In this document: positions 7,948 to 16,168 of the stretch, piece after piece
How positions within the stretch are numbered: position 1 is the stretch's first letter
Layout of the letters: each line of letters starts with the position of its first letter
Source of the DNA: Oscillospiraceae bacterium
Lineage (GTDB): Bacteria > Bacillota_A > Clostridia > Saccharofermentanales > Saccharofermentanaceae
Length of the DNA: 22,447 nt
Assembly: GCA_902791885.1 (NCBI GenBank)
Contig: CADAXO010000053.1
Coordinates: 1-22,447, forward strand
Direction: 5' to 3'
Made by a program: the position numbers and the translations under genes
The notes under the pieces: model-generated
Told to the model about the DNA's origin: nothing
Database searches by the model: none
The model's input: the letters and a program-made list of their open reading frames with translations, nothing else

Positions 7948-8617
7948 ACTTAATAGTCCTTTGCATCATCATGACTTCGGGAGCTTCAATTTTCTTAAGT
8001 TCCTCTTCAGTCATCAGTGATTCCATAACTGAAGTCATTACAAGCGGAATCCCGGTCCTCTTCTCAACTTCCTTAATAATCTTCTCGCCCTCGAAGACGT
8101 CTTCCGGAGTTGTATCTTCAAGCACATTTGTGTTGTTGATAAATCCGGTGATCTTCATCTTCGAAGCTTCCTGAAGTTCGGACGCCATGATGATGATCTC
8201 ATCTGCGGTCGAAGTGAAAGGTCTTCTGGTATTAATTGCCATCAGAAGATCCGCATCGGTATTATCAAGGCGCGTCTTCATGGATCCCAGGATAGTGGCA
8301 CCCATATCCTCGCCTCCGATGTCGAACACACCGCTGTAGCTTTCATCGTCGAAGATTACGTAAACCTCACCGCTTAGTACGGGTGCATCGACATTTGAAT
8401 TGGCATACATCGGCGAGATCAGCCTGATGTTATTCTCCTCGAGGATCTTCGAGGCATCAGCCGACCTGTAGAAAGGATTGACTATATCGAGATCCGCAAG
8501 AAGCACCTTGTCTTCCGGAGAATTCTTCCTCATGTTAAGAGCGAGATTAACGGAAATCTCAGACTTTCCGCTTCCGTATGCCCCGATTATGATCTTAAGC
8601 CTTTTACCGTTATTCAT
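7937..8617 (-). CDS. P-loop ATPase of the SIMIBI (ParA/MinD/CobQ) type, function unknown
   Basis: A 226-residue soluble protein. The Walker A loop is GAYGSGKS (12-19), followed by LLADLDIVNPFYRSAD and FDIGGEDMGA, which fit the switch and Walker B positions of SIMIBI-class NTPases. The second lysine of deviant ParA loops is absent. I do not recognise a named family. It starts 15 bases after mutS2 with AAGGA 5 bases upstream, and its end overlaps the next membrane-protein gene by 11 bases, which suggests coupled translation of those two. The ATPase may act on or with that membrane protein; this is inference from context. Confidence 0.78.
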   Translation of the reverse strand: MNNGKRLKIIIGAYGSGKSEISVNLALNMRKNSPEDKVLLADLDIVNPFYRSADASKILEENNIRLISPMYANSNVDAPVLSGEVYVIFDDESYSGVFDIGGEDMGATILGSMKTRLDNTDADLLMAINTRRPFTSTADEIIIMASELQEASKMKITGFINNTNVLEDTTPEDVFEGEKIIKEVEKRTGIPLVMTSVMESLMTEEELKKIEAPEVMMMQRTIKYAY

Positions 8618-8632
8618 ATTATTCCTTCCGTA

Positions 8633-11107
8633 TCAGACAAGTTTGGCGATAGTAACACCGTCTCCGCCTTCAGCAGGATCACCGAGCCTGAACTCCTTGA
8701 CTCTCGGATCCACGCTGAGTTTTCCTTCGACTGCCGACCTTAAGGCACCTGTTCCCTTACCGTGTACTATTCTGACTGTCTTAAGTCCTGCAAGGTGACA
8801 GTCGTCGATATATTTATCAAGCTCAGACTCTGCCTCAGCTGCTCTCTTACCTATGAGCATCAGCTCTGACACGACAGTCTGTGCCTTAGACACCTTAAGA
8901 GTCGATGAGCTTCCGGCCTTACCCGCACCCTTGTACTTTGCAAAAAGAGTATCCTCAGGTTCGGAAGGCTTGGTAAGCTGCTCGCTTGTCGGCGTTCTCA
9001 ATTCATTCAAGGTGACATTGTATGTCATGATGCCGTTCTGGATCCTTACCTTGCCGTTAGGCTTATCGGTTGAATCCAGTGCCGTTCCGACAACACCGAG
9101 ATTGGGTGCGTAATACTTTAGACCCTTCTCGATCTTTTTCGGCGGCTCGCCCGGCAGACTTACCTTAAGCGAGACATCATCATCTTCATCCGACGACAGA
9201 TCCTTAACGCCTGCACGAAGTCTTCTTCTGATCTTATCAAGCTCCGCCTTGGCATCCTCGTTATAATTCTTCTTGGCCTTAGCCTTAACTTCCTTGATAA
9301 GCTCATCAAGTTCATCCTGCTTTTGCTCGAGCATATCTTTCTGCTTTGCCCTTGCATCATTCAGGATCTTTGTTTTCGATGCCTTCAAAGCCTTACGCTC
9401 TTCCTCAAGCTCACGGATCTTATCCTTAAGCTCGTTGTTGAGCCTCTCGTTCTCCTTCTCAAGAGAGCCGGCCTTCCTTCTGTCCTCTTCCGCCTCCGAC
9501 AAGAGCTTCTCAAGCTTAAGATCTTCATCCGTCATACGGGACTTGGCATCGTCTATGATGTGTGCCGGCATACCGAGTTTCTTGGAGATAACGAAAGCGT
9601 TACTCGTGCCGGAAGTTCCGATGATAAGCCTGTACGTGGGGCTTAACGTGTCGGTATCGAACTCGCAGGAAGCATTCATTACGCCTTCAGTCGTAACGGC
9701 GTACTCCTTAAGTTCCCTGTAGTGAGTCGTCGCCATGATAACGCAGCCTTTCGCCTTGAGCGCATCAAGAACTGCTATGGCAAGCGCAGCACCTTCGGCA
9801 GGATCCGTTCCCGAACCAAGCTCATCGAGGAGCACAAGAGAACGTCCCCTTATGTTCTTCAGGATAAATACAATATTTGAAATGTGTGCCGAGAACGTGG
9901 ACAGACTCTGCTCGATACTCTGCTCGTCACCGATATCCGCAAGCACCCTGTCGAAAACGGAGATTTCCGTTCCGTCTGCGCAGGGAATCATGAGGCCCGT
10001 CATAGTCATGAGTGTCATAAGGCCGCACGTCTTAAGGCTTACGGTCTTACCGCCGGTGTTAGGACCGGTTACTACGAGCGTACTGTATTTCTCACCGTTC
10101 TCGATATCGACAGGCACAACATCATCCTTACCGATCAAAGGATGGCGGGCCTTAAGAAGCTTGATATGTCCTTTGGTGTTAAGGATCGGCTTAACCGCGT
10201 TCATATTGATGGCAAGTTCAGCCTTGGCAGCGTTGAAGTCGATCTGCGCGATAAGGCTGATGTCACTTCGGATGACCTGCTCAGACCTTCCGACCATGGC
10301 AGTAAGGCTCATGAGTATACGCTCGATCTCAGCTTCTTCAAGTGAAGCTAATTCACGGATCCTGTTATTGGCTTCGACGACACCCATGGGCTCTATGAAT
10401 ACAGTCTGACCTGTGGAAGACGTGTCGTGAATGATACCCGGAAGCTTCGATCTTTGCTCCGACTTTACGGGCACGCAGTATCTTCCGTCTCTTATAGTTA
10501 TGATCTGTTCCTGTAAGATATCGCCGCTGTTTCGTATGATCCTGTCGAGTATAACTCTTATGGACCTTACGACATCCTTGGTCTCGCGTCTTATCGAGTA
10601 AAGCTCATTGCTTGCACGGTCGTTCATCTCCGTGTCGCTAATGATCGAGTTAAAGATCTCTTCCTGAAGCCTCGTCTCGGGCTCCAAAGCCGCGATGGAC
10701 ATGAAAAGATTGGTATCGGCAAGATCCTGTCTTTTGTCATCGGAGACTACTCTTTTAAGATCGGCAGCACTTCTTAAGAACACCGCTACATCTAGAAGCG
10801 CTCTCATGTCCAAAGTTCCGCCCGCATCTATATACTTCAGGCTCTCCTCAACATTAGGGAACGTCCCTATGGGGAGAGCGCCGTACTTACTCATAAAAGT
10901 AAAAGCTTCGTATGTATCTTCCAGGCTCTCCTTCACCACATCGGGATCCGTCGTAGGAAAGACAGACGAAGCAAGAGAACGCCCATAGGACGTTCTCGTT
11001 AATTCAAGAAGCATATCTTTTACTTTATCGAATTCAAGGACACTTAATACTCTGCCCCTGATCTTCTTTCTTTCAGCTTCCTCTTCAAATGTCGTGTACT
11101 TGTACAT
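8633..11107 (-). CDS. mutS2: MutS2 family ATPase/endonuclease (ribosome-collision and recombination factor)
   Basis: An 824-residue MutS2. The N-terminal lever/clamp region begins at LEFDKVKDMLLELTRTSYG; the ABC-type ATPase has Walker A GPNTGGKT (348-355), Walker B LVLLDELGSGTDP (D428) and THYRELKEYA. A charged coiled coil (about 535-640) is followed by a KOW-like region and a C-terminal Smr domain with IVHGKGTGALR (780-790). In Bacillus subtilis, MutS2 senses collided ribosomes; other homologues are reported to suppress recombination. The Smr motif usually read as LDLRG is LMLIG here (749-753), so the acidic and basic residues are absent. A ribosome site AGAGGG sits unusually close (2 bases) to the ATG. 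pfkA ends 9 bases upstream. Confidence 0.95.
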   Translation of the reverse strand: MYKYTTFEEEAERKKIRGRVLSVLEFDKVKDMLLELTRTSYGRSLASSVFPTTDPDVVKESLEDTYEAFTFMSKYGALPIGTFPNVEESLKYIDAGGTLDMRALLDVAVFLRSAADLKRVVSDDKRQDLADTNLFMSIAALEPETRLQEEIFNSIISDTEMNDRASNELYSIRRETKDVVRSIRVILDRIIRNSGDILQEQIITIRDGRYCVPVKSEQRSKLPGIIHDTSSTGQTVFIEPMGVVEANNRIRELASLEEAEIERILMSLTAMVGRSEQVIRSDISLIAQIDFNAAKAELAINMNAVKPILNTKGHIKLLKARHPLIGKDDVVPVDIENGEKYSTLVVTGPNTGGKTVSLKTCGLMTLMTMTGLMIPCADGTEISVFDRVLADIGDEQSIEQSLSTFSAHISNIVFILKNIRGRSLVLLDELGSGTDPAEGAALAIAVLDALKAKGCVIMATTHYRELKEYAVTTEGVMNASCEFDTDTLSPTYRLIIGTSGTSNAFVISKKLGMPAHIIDDAKSRMTDEDLKLEKLLSEAEEDRRKAGSLEKENERLNNELKDKIRELEEERKALKASKTKILNDARAKQKDMLEQKQDELDELIKEVKAKAKKNYNEDAKAELDKIRRRLRAGVKDLSSDEDDDVSLKVSLPGEPPKKIEKGLKYYAPNLGVVGTALDSTDKPNGKVRIQNGIMTYNVTLNELRTPTSEQLTKPSEPEDTLFAKYKGAGKAGSSSTLKVSKAQTVVSELMLIGKRAAEAESELDKYIDDCHLAGLKTVRIVHGKGTGALRSAVEGKLSVDPRVKEFRLGDPAEGGDGVTIAKLV

Positions 11108-11116
11108 TACCCTCTT

Positions 11117-12172
11117 TTACGAAAGTCTCTTCGCATTCTCTATCTCGATGGAAGGGATCGTCTTCTGCATTGCAAGACCTTCCTCAAGATCAACATTCGT
11201 GATCTTGCCGCCCCTCTCTACGATAATTCTGTTGTACTTCTTGTTGAGCAGACAGTCGATGGCATGAACGCCCATAAGGCTTGCCGTCGTTCTGTCACGA
11301 AGCGTAGGAGATCCGCCTCTCTGGAGATGTCCCAGGATAGTAGGTCTGGACTCTATGCCGGTATTCTTCTCGATCTTTGTAGCGATATCTGCGGCATTGC
11401 CTGCGCCCTCGGCTACGATAACGATATAATGTCTCTTACCCTTGTTTCTGCCGTCGAGGATAACTCTCAGAACATCCTTATCAAAATCGAAAGGAACCTC
11501 AGGGATAAGGATAACCTCAGCACCTGTAGCGATACCGACGTTAAGAGCGATATAACCCGCGCTTCTTCCCATGACCTCGATTACTGAGCAGCGCTCATGT
11601 GAAGATGCCGTATCGCGAAGCTTATCGATAGCTTCCATAGCGGTATTCATCGATGTGTCGTAACCGATAGTATATTCTGTGCATCCGATGTCGTTGTCGA
11701 TCGTTCCGGGGATACCGATTACGGGAACTCCGAGTCTTGCAAGGTTTCTTGCGCCCTTGAAAGAACCGTCACCGCCTGAGACAACAAGTGCATCGAGGCC
11801 GTAGACTTCCATCATCTTGGCGCCTCTTAAAACTCCGACATCAGTCATGAATGTCTTGGATCTTGCAGTCATAAGGAAAGTGCCGCCGCGCTGAAGAGTC
11901 TCGGATACATCTCTCATACCGATCTGGGAGATCTCACCCTTCCAAAGTCCGTGATAACCTCTTGTTACTCCGTATACTTCCATTCCGGAATTGATACCGG
12001 CACGTACTACGGCCCTGATAGTAGCATTCATTCCGGGAGCATCACCGCCGCTCGTAAGAACGCCGATTCTCTTTATGGGAGCCACATCATCGGGATTCAT
12101 ATTGTCGTAATTAGGGGCCTTAAGTGTACTGATATCGGGAATATTATTCTCGTCATAAGGAATATTAAGCAT
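11117..12172 (-). CDS. pfkA: ATP-dependent 6-phosphofructokinase
   Basis: Phosphorylates fructose 6-phosphate to fructose 1,6-bisphosphate in glycolysis. Motifs are LTSGGDAPGMNA, GGDGS (133-137), PGTIDND (155-161), MGRSAGYIAL and HLQRGGSPTLRDR. Glycine in GGDGS and in PGTIDND, where PPi-using enzymes have Asp and Lys, indicates an ATP enzyme. I start at 12172 (351 residues) because GGAGGT lies 9 bases upstream; an ATG at 12181 touches that ribosome site. The protein carries about 33 extra N-terminal residues before the usual start KRIGVLTSGG. It is the first gene of a probable operon with mutS2 9 bases downstream. Confidence 0.95.
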   Translation of the reverse strand: MLNIPYDENNIPDISTLKAPNYDNMNPDDVAPIKRIGVLTSGGDAPGMNATIRAVVRAGINSGMEVYGVTRGYHGLWKGEISQIGMRDVSETLQRGGTFLMTARSKTFMTDVGVLRGAKMMEVYGLDALVVSGGDGSFKGARNLARLGVPVIGIPGTIDNDIGCTEYTIGYDTSMNTAMEAIDKLRDTASSHERCSVIEVMGRSAGYIALNVGIATGAEVILIPEVPFDFDKDVLRVILDGRNKGKRHYIVIVAEGAGNAADIATKIEKNTGIESRPTILGHLQRGGSPTLRDRTTASLMGVHAIDCLLNKKYNRIIVERGGKITNVDLEEGLAMQKTIPSIEIENAKRLS

Positions 12173-12207
12173 GAAAAACATACCTCCGCAGAAGTTTTAA
12201 CGTTAAG

Positions 12208-12213
12208 ATTATA
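12208..12213 (-). promoter_or_regulatory. -10 box of a pfkA promoter lacking a good -35
   Basis: A perfect TATAAT on the minus strand places a transcript start near 12201, about 29 bases before the chosen ATG. At 16-19 bases upstream there is no recognisable -35 hexamer. The palindrome at 12239-12254 ends just upstream of the -35 position, which suits activator-dependent initiation. Confidence 0.5.
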
Positions 12214-12238
12214 CACTAAAGAGCATAATCAAATATAA

Positions 12239-12254
12239 GGAATAATATTATTCC
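12239..12254. promoter_or_regulatory. 16-bp perfect palindrome GGAATAATATTATTCC upstream of pfkA
   Basis: A perfect 16-bp inverted repeat centred near -45 relative to the predicted pfkA start. It has no GC-rich stem and no T run, so it is more likely a dimeric regulator site than a terminator. The regulator is unknown. Confidence 0.45.
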
Positions 12255-12281
12255 CGCGTTTTATGCTTAATATAAGGGAAT

Positions 12282-12300
12282 CGTGATCATTGATATCACG
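12282..12300 (-). terminator. weak stem-loop at the end of the prepilin gene
   Basis: A 6-bp stem (CGTGAT with ATCACG) and 7-base loop overlap the prepilin stop codon. There is no T tract right after it, so it may only be a weak 3' hairpin. Confidence 0.3.
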
Positions 12301-12502
12301 AACCGATAGCGTCTCCTATAGCTCTGTTTATCATGTCGACATTACTGTTATGAACCGACATTGATGCCGCAGCATTATGTGCTTTATCAAGATAATTGCT
12401 GATTCCTAACATAAGAACGCCGGCCAAAATAACGATGATGGCTAATACAAGAACCATCTCTATAAGAGTAAATCCCTTCCTTGACTTAATAATCCTTCTC
12501 AT
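12296..12502 (-). CDS. very short type IV prepilin-like protein
   Basis: A 68-residue protein with a class III signal: basic leader MRRIIKSRKG, then FTLIEMVLVLAIIVILAGVL. Prepilin peptidase should cleave after Gly10 and methylate Phe11; Glu15 is the conserved +5 glutamate. The mature chain would be only 58 residues: the N-terminal helix plus a short tail, with no room for the globular domain of major pilins or ComGC (about 90-100 residues). The ribosome site GGGAGGT is strong and 6 bases from the ATG. No other pilus gene is visible. The stop is clean, with no sign of a nearby out-of-frame continuation. It may be a minor pilin or pseudopilin. Confidence 0.75.
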   Translation of the reverse strand: MRRIIKSRKGFTLIEMVLVLAIIVILAGVLMLGISNYLDKAHNAAASMSVHNSNVDMINRAIGDAIGS

Positions 12503-12579
12503 GGAGTGACCTCCCGCCTAGAACAAAACACCCAAACACTATCCTTATTAAACACAATAATGGAGCAAAAATGAAGAAA

Positions 12580-12604
12580 AAGGATTATTGTTTACACATT
12601 CCTT
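12580..12604 (-). terminator. possible weak terminator after dnaE
   Basis: On the minus strand, AAGGA (12604-12600) can pair with TCCTT (12584-12580) over a 15-base AT-rich loop, followed by TTTCTTC. The stem is short. It lies 10 bases beyond the dnaE stop codon. Confidence 0.35.
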
Positions 12605-12614
12605 ACACAATTGT

Positions 12615-14639
12615 TCACAGAAAAGTTACATTTGACTTGCCGCACAGGTCATAAAGCTTATCCAAAACGTCCTCAGATACATCTACACTGCACATCGGAT
12701 CGAGCAAGACTGTACTGTGATCGGCAAATTCGACCTGAACCGGAGTGCTGCCGTGGAAATATGCGAGGAAATTAAGAAGCCTCTGATACGGCTTGCCGTT
12801 AGGGTCACCCGTAAATCTTATCTTCACTCCGCCCCTCTGTTCAGTAATGGGCGCGTCTTCAGCAGGAACTTCCTGCTTCACGCGGATTGGAATCTCCTTC
12901 TTATCAGGGAACGCAGCTCCCGAAGACTCATAAGCCTTGCGGAAAAGCCAGTTACTAGTAATCTCGCCCATCTTCTCAGGATCATCCGGGATTGGGAATA
13001 TAGCATCTATAGAAAGGGAGAATGTATCCTCCCCCTGTATCCTTCTTCTTCCGATAAAGACATAAGGCTTATCCGTCTCCACTGAGGTCGCATACTTATC
13101 GAAGACCTTGCCAAACATAGCTGCTTCAAACTGTCCGTACATATCCTCGGCGATCAGCACAGCCATAGCGGTCTTTGACTTCGTCGTTCTTATCCGCTTG
13201 GACAGCAGCATACCGCACATTATAACCTGCGCATCGTCGTTCAAAGACTCGGTTCTGCCCTCACTTACGATCTCTCTGTAAGCCCTCATGTCGAAAGTAC
13301 AATACCTGTCGATAAATCCTGTATACTGAGCCATCGGGTGACCCGACAGATACAGTCCTACAACATCCTTCTCATAAGCAAGCTTCTCGGAATCGGGGAA
13401 CTCATCCACATAGTTGATCCTTATGGAATCGTCGCCGGAAGGTGCGTCCTGTGTCATCACATCGAAAAGGCTGAGCTGTCCTTCAACCTGTCTGCTGTTC
13501 TCACTGGAGATCTTATCAAGTTCAGTCCTTACGGTAGCCACCATAGTGGCTCTGTTAAGCCCTGTGAAATCCAATGCAGAAGACAGTATCAGTGATTCAA
13601 CTAGATTCTTCTTTATTCCGATCTTCGCACAGCGTCTCAGGAAATCCTCGAACGAAGTATACGGACCGTTCTCGTCACGGTCATCCGTTATGGTGTTGAC
13701 AGCAGCTTCACCGACATTCTTAAGTACGGAAAGACCGATCCTTATGGCCATCTCGCCGGAAGTAAGCTTCTCTGTCGAGAACTTGGCATGGCTTCTGTTG
13801 ATATCCGGAGGCAGCACATCTATGCCCATGTTGCCGCTGCAGTTGATGTAATAAGCCGCCTGAACGATATTGAACCTGAACGAATTCATCATAGCCGCCA
13901 TAAACTCGGCGGGATAATAGTACTTAAGGTAAGCCGTGTAATAACCGACTATCGCATAACATGCAGCGTGAGATTTGTTAAATGCATATCCCGCGAATAC
14001 TACTACTTCATTGAAGATCTTATCCGCGATCTGTTCTGGAACTCCTCTTCTTATCGCACCTTCGATCGAACGGCCGGTCTCATCGACACCGCCGTAAATA
14101 AAGAGCTGCCTGTACTTCTCCATGAGAGATTTCTTCTTCTTGCTCATGGCTCGTCTTATATTATCAGACTGACCCATCGAGAAACCGGCGAGATCTCTTA
14201 CGATCTGCATTACCTGTTCCTGATAGACCATACATCCGTAAGTTACATTCAGAATGGGTTCCAGAAGCGGATGATCATATGTGATTTCAGACGCACTGTG
14301 CTTACACTTGATATACTTCGGGATCTGGTCCATAGGTCCCGGACGGTAAAGCGAGATACCAGCGGTAACATCTTCAATCGAAGAAGGCTTCAGTTCCTTC
14401 ATGAACGATGTCATACCTGCACTTTCAAGCTGGAATATACCTACTGTCTCTCCTCTTCCGATCATGTCATAGACATTCTGATCATCGAGAGGTATCTTAT
14501 CGAAGTTTATCTCCTTGCCGTAATTCGCCTTAACCATATCAGCAGCATCGCGAAGGACCGTAAGTGTACGAAGACCCAGAAAGTCGAACTTAAGAAGACC
14601 TACACTCTCTATATCCGCCTTCGCGAACTGCACGACCAT
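12615..14639 (-). CDS. dnaE: DNA polymerase III alpha subunit DnaE, 3' fragment (frameshifted)
   Basis: Holds the second half of the replicative/lesion-bypass polymerase. The frame reads upstream past the listed Met to about 14675 as RDIAPLAVNDGNMVVQF, joining the 5' fragment in another frame. Motifs include LKFDFLGLRTLTVL, SAGMTSFMKELKP, ISLYRPGPMDQIP, YQEQVMQI, RRAMSKKK and FAGYAFNKSHAACYA (palm, fingers and active-site surroundings), then helix-hairpin-helix repeats and a C-terminal OB fold near VIMCGMLLSKRIRTTKS. From the Met this part is 674 residues. The Met at 14639 is internal to the family, so it is not expected to give a working protein alone. Confidence 0.88.
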   Translation of the reverse strand: MVVQFAKADIESVGLLKFDFLGLRTLTVLRDAADMVKANYGKEINFDKIPLDDQNVYDMIGRGETVGIFQLESAGMTSFMKELKPSSIEDVTAGISLYRPGPMDQIPKYIKCKHSASEITYDHPLLEPILNVTYGCMVYQEQVMQIVRDLAGFSMGQSDNIRRAMSKKKKSLMEKYRQLFIYGGVDETGRSIEGAIRRGVPEQIADKIFNEVVVFAGYAFNKSHAACYAIVGYYTAYLKYYYPAEFMAAMMNSFRFNIVQAAYYINCSGNMGIDVLPPDINRSHAKFSTEKLTSGEMAIRIGLSVLKNVGEAAVNTITDDRDENGPYTSFEDFLRRCAKIGIKKNLVESLILSSALDFTGLNRATMVATVRTELDKISSENSRQVEGQLSLFDVMTQDAPSGDDSIRINYVDEFPDSEKLAYEKDVVGLYLSGHPMAQYTGFIDRYCTFDMRAYREIVSEGRTESLNDDAQVIMCGMLLSKRIRTTKSKTAMAVLIAEDMYGQFEAAMFGKVFDKYATSVETDKPYVFIGRRRIQGEDTFSLSIDAIFPIPDDPEKMGEITSNWLFRKAYESSGAAFPDKKEIPIRVKQEVPAEDAPITEQRGGVKIRFTGDPNGKPYQRLLNFLAYFHGSTPVQVEFADHSTVLLDPMCSVDVSEDVLDKLYDLCGKSNVTFL

Positions 14640-14650
14640 ATTACCGTCAT

Positions 14651-16168
14651 TTACGGCCAGTGGTGCGATATCACGAGTTTCTTCACTTCGGGATCGGCAT
14701 CATATTCAGCCTTCATATCCTTACGAAGTTCCATCGCAGCTGCTATCGTCATTCCCATACCGTCAGGGATCATCTTCGCTATCTTATCGATACGGTTATA
14801 CGGAAGATCCAAAGCCCTGCCGACATCACGGATACACATTCTCGCGGCAAGAGTTCCGAAGGTTATTACCTGCGCGACTCTCTCCTTGCCGTACTTGCGG
14901 GTTACATAATCGATGACCTCCTGGCGCCTCTCATAACAGAAATCAACGTCGAAGTCGGGCATTGATACTCGCTCGCTGTTAAGAAATCTCTCGAACACAA
15001 GATTGTACTTAATAGGATCAACGTCAGTAATTCCTATAGCATAGGCAGCAAGTGAACCTGCACCGGAACCTCTTCCGGGTCCCACCATGATACCGTTCGT
15101 CTTGGCATAGTTGATAAAGTCCCAGACTATCAGATAGTAGTCTGTATAACCCATCGAATTAATAACGCTCAGCTCATAGTCTGCTCTCTTGATGTAGACG
15201 CTTGCATCAGCTGCCGCACCCCTTACCTCGAACCTTTTCTCAAGTCCTGCGGTGACAAGATATCTTAAGTACTGCGTATTATCCGTAAAGCCTGCGGGGA
15301 CATCATACTTGGGAAGATGAATCGTAGAGAAATCATATTCCGCATTGCACATATCGGCGATCTTCACGGTATTGTCCACGGCTTCGGGGATCTCGGAGAA
15401 GAACCTTCTCATCTCCGTCTCGGACCTTACATAGAAGTCATCGGTCTCGAACTTCATCCTGTCGGGATCCGTTATCTTGGCACCGGTCTGCATACACAAA
15501 AGAACTTCATGCACATGACTGTCTTCCTGCTTCAGATAATGGCAGTCATTAGTTGCAACCAAAGGTATGCCGGTCTTTCTTGAAAGCTTTACGAGAGCCG
15601 CGTTGACCGTGCCCTGCTCTCTTAAGAAATTGCTCTGTATCTCAAGATAGTAATTATCTCTTCCGAAAAGGTTATCGTACCAAAGTGCCGCCGATTCAGC
15701 CTCGTTTAAACGTCCCTCCTTGATAAGGCAGGCGACTTCACCCGCAAGACAGCCCGACAGACAGATAAGTCCGTCATGCCATTTCTCAAGAAGTTCCTTA
15801 TCGACCCTGGGCTTTCTGTAAAAGCCGTCAGTCCAGCCTGCGGTTACAAGCCTGTTAAGATTCGTCAAACCTTCATTATTCTTCGCGAGAAGTATCAGAT
15901 GGTTATAGGCCTTCGACTTATTATCCACAGGTCTGTCGAAACGCGAACCCGGAGCCACATAGACCTCACATCCTATGACAGGCTTAATGCCGGCATCGGT
16001 CATAGTCTTATAGAATTCGACGCATCCGAACATGGAACCGTGGTCCGTAATGGCACACGCGGTCATACCCATCTGCTTCAGTCTCTCCGGCAGATCCTTT
16101 ATTCTGATCGCTCCGTCAAGAAGACTGTACTCGGTATGAAGATGCAGATGTACGAATCCTTCTCCCAT
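14651..16168 (-). CDS. dnaE: DNA polymerase III alpha subunit DnaE, 5' fragment (frameshifted)
   Basis: Residues 1-499 are the true DnaE N-terminus. A PHP domain begins with FVHLHLHTEYSLLDGA and continues with ITDHGSMFG and IGCEVYVAPG. The polymerase region has GPGRGSGAGSLAAYAIGITD and the catalytic PDFDVDFCYERR aspartates. The family frame is lost after KKLV at about 14672, with six foreign residues and a stop. In homologues about 22-25 residues follow, including a conserved HAxGVVI block, before the APLAVNDGN read in the other frame. The ATG directly follows the uvrB stop (TAA-ATG) with AAGG 8 bases upstream inside uvrB, so dnaE is translationally coupled to uvrB and has no promoter of its own in view. 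Confidence 0.9.
   Translation of the reverse strand: MGEGFVHLHLHTEYSLLDGAIRIKDLPERLKQMGMTACAITDHGSMFGCVEFYKTMTDAGIKPVIGCEVYVAPGSRFDRPVDNKSKAYNHLILLAKNNEGLTNLNRLVTAGWTDGFYRKPRVDKELLEKWHDGLICLSGCLAGEVACLIKEGRLNEAESAALWYDNLFGRDNYYLEIQSNFLREQGTVNAALVKLSRKTGIPLVATNDCHYLKQEDSHVHEVLLCMQTGAKITDPDRMKFETDDFYVRSETEMRRFFSEIPEAVDNTVKIADMCNAEYDFSTIHLPKYDVPAGFTDNTQYLRYLVTAGLEKRFEVRGAAADASVYIKRADYELSVINSMGYTDYYLIVWDFINYAKTNGIMVGPGRGSGAGSLAAYAIGITDVDPIKYNLVFERFLNSERVSMPDFDVDFCYERRQEVIDYVTRKYGKERVAQVITFGTLAARMCIRDVGRALDLPYNRIDKIAKMIPDGMGMTIAAAMELRKDMKAEYDADPEVKKLVISHHWP

Noticed and set aside
9735..10409. 224-codon open frame on the plus strand
   Set aside because: It is antisense to the MutS2 ATPase domain and is low-complexity Ser/Leu/Ile-rich, typical of a shadow frame.
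12579..12620. Repeated TTACACA strings as a CRISPR or replication-origin element
   Set aside because: Only two short copies occur, with no regular spacing, no DnaA boxes and no cas genes nearby.
14650..14680. Intein, intron or inserted element splitting dnaE
   Set aside because: The break shows lost sequence, not extra sequence; no splice motifs, no endonuclease and no inserted DNA are present.
13788..14909. 373-codon open frame on the plus strand
   Set aside because: It lies opposite both dnaE fragments, whose protein sequence is strongly conserved, has no family-like motifs and no fitting ribosome site. It is a shadow frame.
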